From assembly GCA_947384095.1 (NCBI GenBank), contig CANDFU010000031.1, forward strand, positions 1 through 10,022: DNA of 10,022 nt. The letters run 5' to 3'. The notes beneath the pieces were generated by a model, which worked only from the letters and a program-made list of their open reading frames with translations, did not search any database and was not told the DNA's origin. This document shows positions 7,810 to 10,022 of the stretch, piece by piece (the first letter of the stretch is position 1; every line of letters begins with the position of its first letter). Made by a program: the position numbers and the translations under genes. The stretch is from an uncultured Roseburia sp. (GTDB lineage Bacteria > Bacillota > Clostridia > Lachnospirales > Lachnospiraceae).

Positions 7810-8505
7810 ATGAATGAGGTTTTGAGAAATGAGCGGAAGTTTCTTTTGTCACTGGATGAATTTTACCGGTTCAGCGGTTATTTTTCAAAATTTCTGACAG
7901 AAGATCCGCATAACGGATGGGACGGGTACACCGTCCGCAGCCTGTACTTTGACACTCCGTGGGAGCGGGATTTTTATGAGAAGGAAGACGGCCTGGAGAT
8001 AAGAAGGAAGATAAGGCTGCGGATTTACCATCCGGAAGATGAATTTGCAGTCCTTGAAATGAAACAGAAGCAGGGAGCGAACCAGCGGAAGCGCTCCCTT
8101 AAGATCCGGCGGGAGGATGCGGCGGCGCTGACACAGGGCAGATACGAAGCGCTTTTAAGTTATCCGGAGGATTTTGCCGCAGAATGCTTCGGGGTGATGC
8201 AGATGTATGCATATCGTCCGAAAAGCATTATAGAATACCGCCGGAAGGCATTTATTGCAAAGGAAAACCGCATCCGGCTGACGTTTGACCATCATATCGT
8301 ATCGAGTGAGACCAATATGGATATCTTTTCCGTGAATCCGGGTCTTATTCCGGTCTGGGATCCGTATCTTGTCGTGTTTGAGGTGAAATACAACGGATTT
8401 CTTTTAAGCTATATCCGGGACGCGATCAATGTCGTACAAAAGAGCGAGACGTCTGTCGGGAAGTATTGCCTGGGCAGGAGCGTGTCGCTGCATTATCTGT
8501 TTTAA
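7810..8505 (+). CDS. VTC-domain protein (polyphosphate polymerase-like)
   Basis: 231 residues from the ATG at 7810, which has an AAAGGG ribosome binding site (7792-7797, slightly far). An in-frame ATG at 7780 would add ten residues but has no ribosome binding site and almost no leader. The protein carries the VTC fold of the triphosphate tunnel metalloenzyme superfamily, named after the yeast vacuolar transporter chaperone that makes polyphosphate from ATP. Visible motifs: NERKF (7-11), SLYFD (44-48), KIRLRIY (67-73), LEMKQK (82-87), QRKRS (92-96), EYRRKAF (142-148), RIRLTFD (154-160), FEVKY (190-194) and SETSVGKY (212-219). These basic and acidic strand residues line the tunnel in the family. 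It has no TM segment, so it is cytosolic, perhaps docked to the DUF4956 protein encoded 16 bases downstream. Polyphosphate synthesis is a family-level inference; the substrate in this operon is not established. Confidence 0.9.
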   Translation: MNEVLRNERKFLLSLDEFYRFSGYFSKFLTEDPHNGWDGYTVRSLYFDTPWERDFYEKEDGLEIRRKIRLRIYHPEDEFAVLEMKQKQGANQRKRSLKIRREDAAALTQGRYEALLSYPEDFAAECFGVMQMYAYRPKSIIEYRRKAFIAKENRIRLTFDHHIVSSETNMDIFSVNPGLIPVWDPYLVVFEVKYNGFLLSYIRDAINVVQKSETSVGKYCLGRSVSLHYLF

Positions 8506-8521
8506 ACCAAGGAGAAAAGAA

Positions 8522-9199
8522 ATGAAGCAGACAATCTATTCTATGCTGGAGCAAAGCGGGACACTGACTACCGAGGAGGTGGTTCTGCATATTCTGGTGA
8601 GTGTGGTCCTGGGCGGGTGCATATATCTGTCTTATTATATCACGCATATGGGGACGGTATACAGCAGGAAATTTAATATATCGCTGCTCACGCTTACGGT
8701 CCTGACGGCTACGGTCATGACGGTAATCGGCAATAATATCGCGCTGTCACTCGGCATGGTGGGCGCTCTGTCCATCGTCCGTTTCCGCACGGCAATCAAG
8801 GATTCCAGGGATACGACATACATATTCTGGACCATCATTGTGGGAATCTGCTGCGGCGTCGGCGACTATACGGTGGCGGTCGTCGGAAGCAGTGCGGTTT
8901 TTCTGGTGTTGCTGGTTCTGGGGCAGGTAAAGAACGATAACCGGATGCTTCTGGTGATCAGAGGGCACAGGAGTGAGGAACAGCGGATTGAAGCCGTCGT
9001 TTTTCAGGGGTTTGGAGGCAGGGCGTCCCAGCGGGTGAAAAATACGACGCAGGAGTCCGTGGAACTGATTTATGAGATGGCGAGGAAGGTGTATCTGGAG
9101 AATCAGAAACAGGAGAAAACCATTACGGAAGCGCTTTATGAGATTGAGAGAATGGAGTATGTCAACATCGTCACGCAGAACGATGAGATAAGCGGGTAA
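8522..9199 (+). CDS. DUF4956-family integral membrane protein
   Basis: 225 residues. The ATG at 8522 has an excellent AAGGAG ribosome binding site (8509-8514, spacing 7); the frame is open further upstream but would run deep into the VTC gene. Hydrophobic segments lie at about residues 20-40, 51-70, 99-114 and 117-136. The conserved cytoplasmic-loop signature GALSIVRFRTAIKDSRD (81-97) follows the second segment. After the last TM comes a soluble C-terminal domain of about 90 residues with mixed strand and helix. The family is of unknown function. Its repeated occurrence next to VTC-domain and CotH-like genes suggests that it is the membrane partner of the VTC enzyme, perhaps as a channel, anchor or regulator. 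The next gene starts 6 bases after its stop. Confidence 0.9.
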   Translation: MKQTIYSMLEQSGTLTTEEVVLHILVSVVLGGCIYLSYYITHMGTVYSRKFNISLLTLTVLTATVMTVIGNNIALSLGMVGALSIVRFRTAIKDSRDTTYIFWTIIVGICCGVGDYTVAVVGSSAVFLVLLVLGQVKNDNRMLLVIRGHRSEEQRIEAVVFQGFGGRASQRVKNTTQESVELIYEMARKVYLENQKQEKTITEALYEIERMEYVNIVTQNDEISG

Positions 9200-9205
9200 G
9201 AAGCT

Positions 9206-9976
9206 ATGAGATATAAGATCATCAGCCTTGCCGCGGTTGCGGGAATGTTTCTGCTGGCCGTTCTTCTCTGCTTAAGCCCGCAGACAGGCCGGCGGCGGGT
9301 GCATCAGCATCTGAGCTGGGAAGGGGAGCCGCAGAGCGCGGCGGTTACGACAGGGCCGGGGGAGCTGGTTACGCACCTTCCGATTGTAGAGATCGATACC
9401 GGCGGTCAGAAAATACCGGGAAACTGGATAAGGGATAAGGATGGCGTAAACGTCGGGGTGGAGCAAAGTGAGCTCGGTGAGAAGACGATCCGCGTGTCCA
9501 TAAAAATTATTGATTCCGGCACGGCGGAAAACCGCGTGGAGGATGAGGCCGCGGTGGAGACAGAGGCGCGTTTCCGCATCCGGGGAAATTCTTCGCGGAA
9601 TTTCAGCAAGAAGAGCTATCTCCTGAAGCTGATCGATGAGGACGGGGAAGAAAATCCCCAGGAGATCATGGGGATGAGCGCGCATGATCAATGGGCGCTG
9701 TACGGACCGTTTCTGGACAAAACGCTGCTGCGCAATTATATGTGGATGAATCTTTCCGCGGAGGTCATGGGGTATGCGCCGAATGTCCGGTACTGCGAGG
9801 TCATTCTGGACGGAACATACCGGGGGCTGTATCTGATGATGGAGACGATTGCCAGGGGGGAAGGCAGGGTGGATTTAAGTGCCTTTGAGGAAGGAAAGTC
9901 TTATACGGAATATATTGTAAGAATGGATCGGGCAAACCAGGATTTCAGGGATCTGAATACGTTCAGCAATTATACG
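9206..9976 (+). CDS. CotH kinase family protein, 3' truncated by adapter sequence
   Basis: 257 genuine residues, with the C-terminus missing. The start ATG lies 6 bases after the DUF4956 stop with only a weak purine-rich ribosome binding site, which suggests translational coupling. Residues 4-23 form an uncleaved anchor or signal peptide, so the rest should be extracellular. A roughly 100-residue N-terminal region follows, then CotH signatures: FRIRGNSSRNFSKKSY (123-138), DQWALYGPFLDKTLLRN (161-177), YCEVILDGTYRGLYLMMETI (196-215) and YIVRMDR (236-242). CotH of Bacillus phosphorylates spore-coat proteins; relatives in non-spore contexts have unknown targets. Beside VTC and DUF4956 genes it may act on the cell surface, with phosphate metabolism as a guess. 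In-frame translation continues to a stop at 10018, but residues 258-270 (starting RSEERRVGKEC) are encoded by Illumina adapter. Confidence 0.9.
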
Positions 9977-10022
9977 AGATCGGAAGAGCGTCGTGTAGGG
10001 AAAGAGTGTAGGTTATAGTGTA
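9977..10022. other. Illumina adapter contamination at the end of the sequence
   Basis: Bases 9977-10011 match the TruSeq universal adapter read-through sequence, which begins AGATCGGAAGAGCGTCGTGT, over 35 bases. The last 11 bases (10012-10022) diverge from the adapter and are of uncertain origin, probably read-end noise. None of this stretch should be treated as genomic. Confidence 0.97.

Noticed and set aside
9977..10018. Genuine C-terminus of the CotH protein
   Set aside because: The 13 residues are encoded by adapter sequence; a CotH-family protein should also continue well beyond this point.

Overview
The window looks like chromosomal DNA of a moderately GC-rich Gram-positive anaerobe of the Clostridia, most likely a Lachnospiraceae-type gut bacterium. 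The evidence is the style of the enolase and HelD proteins, strong purine-rich ribosome binding sites, sigma-A type promoters, U-tract hairpin terminators, and a VTC / DUF4956 / CotH gene trio of the kind seen in Firmicutes. This placement is inferred from protein style, not from a marker gene. All real genes lie on the + strand. No tRNA, rRNA, CRISPR array, insertion sequence or phage gene is visible.

Layout. (1) 3-1088: the 3' three quarters of enolase, with all catalytic residues but an unusual hydrophilic, Cys-containing insertion. Two hairpin terminators follow. (2) 1356-4421: a complete, compact transcription unit with a near-perfect sigma-A promoter, three overlapping genes and a 15-bp-stem terminator. 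It encodes a small cytosolic helical protein, a two-TM membrane protein with a cytoplasmic helical tail, and a lipoprotein joining a solute-binding-like domain to a von Willebrand A domain with an intact MIDAS. This looks like an inside-membrane-outside assembly of unknown function. (3) 4448-7534: a HelD-type SF1 helicase whose C-terminus continues in frame into what reads as the N-terminal beta-sandwich domain of a glycoside hydrolase family 31 enzyme, with no catalytic barrel. (4) 7535-7809: an AT-rich intergenic stretch with a good promoter. (5) 7810-9976: a VTC-domain protein, a DUF4956 membrane protein and a membrane-anchored CotH-family kinase-like protein, tightly spaced as an operon.

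The last 46 bases are not genomic. From 9977 the sequence is Illumina adapter read-through, so the CotH gene is truncated there and the last 13 residues of its apparent protein are artefactual. The most interesting biology is the helicase-GH31N fusion; next are the three-gene VWA unit and the enolase insertion.
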